7,167 nt of DNA from Propionibacteriales bacterium. GTDB lineage: Bacteria; Actinomycetota; Actinomycetes; Propionibacteriales; Propionibacteriaceae. The notes under the pieces are model-generated. The model did not search any database. It saw only the letters and a program-made list of their open reading frames with translations, and was not told the origin of the DNA. The stretch covers positions 1-7,167 of the forward strand of contig JAKDKP010000105.1 in the NCBI GenBank assembly GCA_030453285.1, read 5' to 3'. A program made the translations under genes and the position numbers. Positions 6,549 to 7,167 of the stretch are shown here, piece after piece. The stretch's first letter is position 1, and every line of letters begins with the position of its first letter.

Positions 6549-7167
6549 GCGTGCTGGTGCTCAGGCTGGCCGGCCCACTGCAATCATGGGGGGACGACTC
6601 GCGGTACGAGCGTCGGGAGACGCGCCGCGAACCGTCCAAGAGTGGGGTGCTGGGACTGTTGGCGGCGGCTCAGGGCAGGCGTCGTACCGATCCGGTCGAG
6701 GACCTGATGAATTTGCGGTTCGGGGTCAGAGTTGATCAACCCGGCACTGTCCTCACCGACTACCAGACCGTGCACGTCAACGGCTACGAGAAGCCGCCCA
6801 AACTCACCTACCGGCAATACGTCGCCGACGCCGCATTCGTGGCGGCGGTCGAGGGTGACAAGACCTTGATCAACTCGCTGGCCGAGGCGATCCAGCAGCC
6901 GGCCTTCATCCCGTTCCTGGGGCGCCGGTCCTGTCCGGTGGAAGGGCAGATCCTTCTCGGCGTGGAGTCGAGTGACGTACGAACGGCTCTCGACAAGCAG
7001 GCCTGGGTGGCATCTGCCTGGCATCGCCAGCGCCAGCCAACACGGGTGACCCTGGACGCCTTCGCCGACGCCGAGCCCGGCGAGCCGGCCGAGCGACGCC
7101 ACGACAATCCGGGCAGCTTCGCCTCCGATGACCGACGGTACGCCGTACGGTCGGTGGCACGTTTCAC
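6545..7167 (+). CDS. cas5e: Cascade subunit Cas5e (CasD), cut by the window end
   Basis: Cas5e is the RAMP-fold subunit that binds the 5' handle of the crRNA and joins the Cas7e backbone to Cse1. Translation from the ATG at 6545 gives 207 full codons with no stop, so the gene is partial at its 3' end. Full-length relatives have about 220-260 residues, so only a short C-terminal piece should be missing. Family motifs are LRLAGPLQSWG (6-16), the Gly-rich SKSGVLGLLAAA (31-42), LTDYQTVH (70-77), LTYRQYVADAAF (87-98) and PAFIPFLGRRSCP (119-131). The start is fixed by the ATGA overlap with cas7e and by the first conserved strand beginning at residue 3. The next gene beyond the edge is expected to be cas6e, then cas1 and cas2; that is inference from the usual type I-E order. 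Confidence 0.95.
   Translation, partial: MSVLVLRLAGPLQSWGDDSRYERRETRREPSKSGVLGLLAAAQGRRRTDPVEDLMNLRFGVRVDQPGTVLTDYQTVHVNGYEKPPKLTYRQYVADAAFVAAVEGDKTLINSLAEAIQQPAFIPFLGRRSCPVEGQILLGVESSDVRTALDKQAWVASAWHRQRQPTRVTLDAFADAEPGEPAERRHDNPGSFASDDRRYAVRSVARF

Noticed and set aside
1..7167. A CRISPR repeat-spacer array or an undescribed system
   Set aside because: No direct repeats of 28-37 bases at regular spacing were seen on either strand, and every gene from 289 onward belongs to the well-known type I-E set.

Overview
This window is a CRISPR-Cas type I-E locus fragment. It holds four complete genes and one cut gene, all on the + strand: cas3, cse1 (casA/cas8e), cse2 (casB/cas11), cas7e (casC/cse4) and the first 207 codons of cas5e (casD). 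High GC, strong G/C preference at third codon positions, and protein motifs of the actinobacterial I-E type point to a high-GC Actinomycetota host. A propionibacterial relative is possible, but the sequence alone cannot prove it.

Layout. Bases 1-288 are non-coding or hold the unidentified tail of an upstream gene; they contain two small inverted repeats and an AT-rich patch just before cas3. From about 289 to the right edge everything is coding. Every gene junction overlaps: ATGA at cas3/cse1, ATGAGTGA at cse1/cse2, ATGA at cse2/cas7e and ATGA at cas7e/cas5e. Each internal start has a purine-rich ribosome binding site inside the end of the previous gene. This is one translationally coupled operon, most likely driven from upstream of cas3.

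How the genes work together. Cse1, Cse2, Cas7e and Cas5e, with Cas6e (expected just past the right edge), build the crRNA-guided Cascade complex. Cas7e forms the backbone on the crRNA, Cas5e caps the 5' handle, Cse1 reads the PAM and recruits Cas3, and Cse2 forms the belly. Cas3 then nicks and unwinds the target DNA. Cas6e, Cas1, Cas2 and the CRISPR array are not in the window and no repeat-spacer unit was seen.

Novelty. The system itself is a known one, and I see no undescribed system here. The points worth a second look are DNA-level details: an excess of the palindrome CGTACG in all three reading frames, hydrophilic D/Q/T-rich protein tails that carry the next gene's ribosome binding site at three successive junctions, one octamer (ATGAGTGA) used at two junctions with different stop frames, and an unclear cas3 start that lacks a good ribosome binding site.
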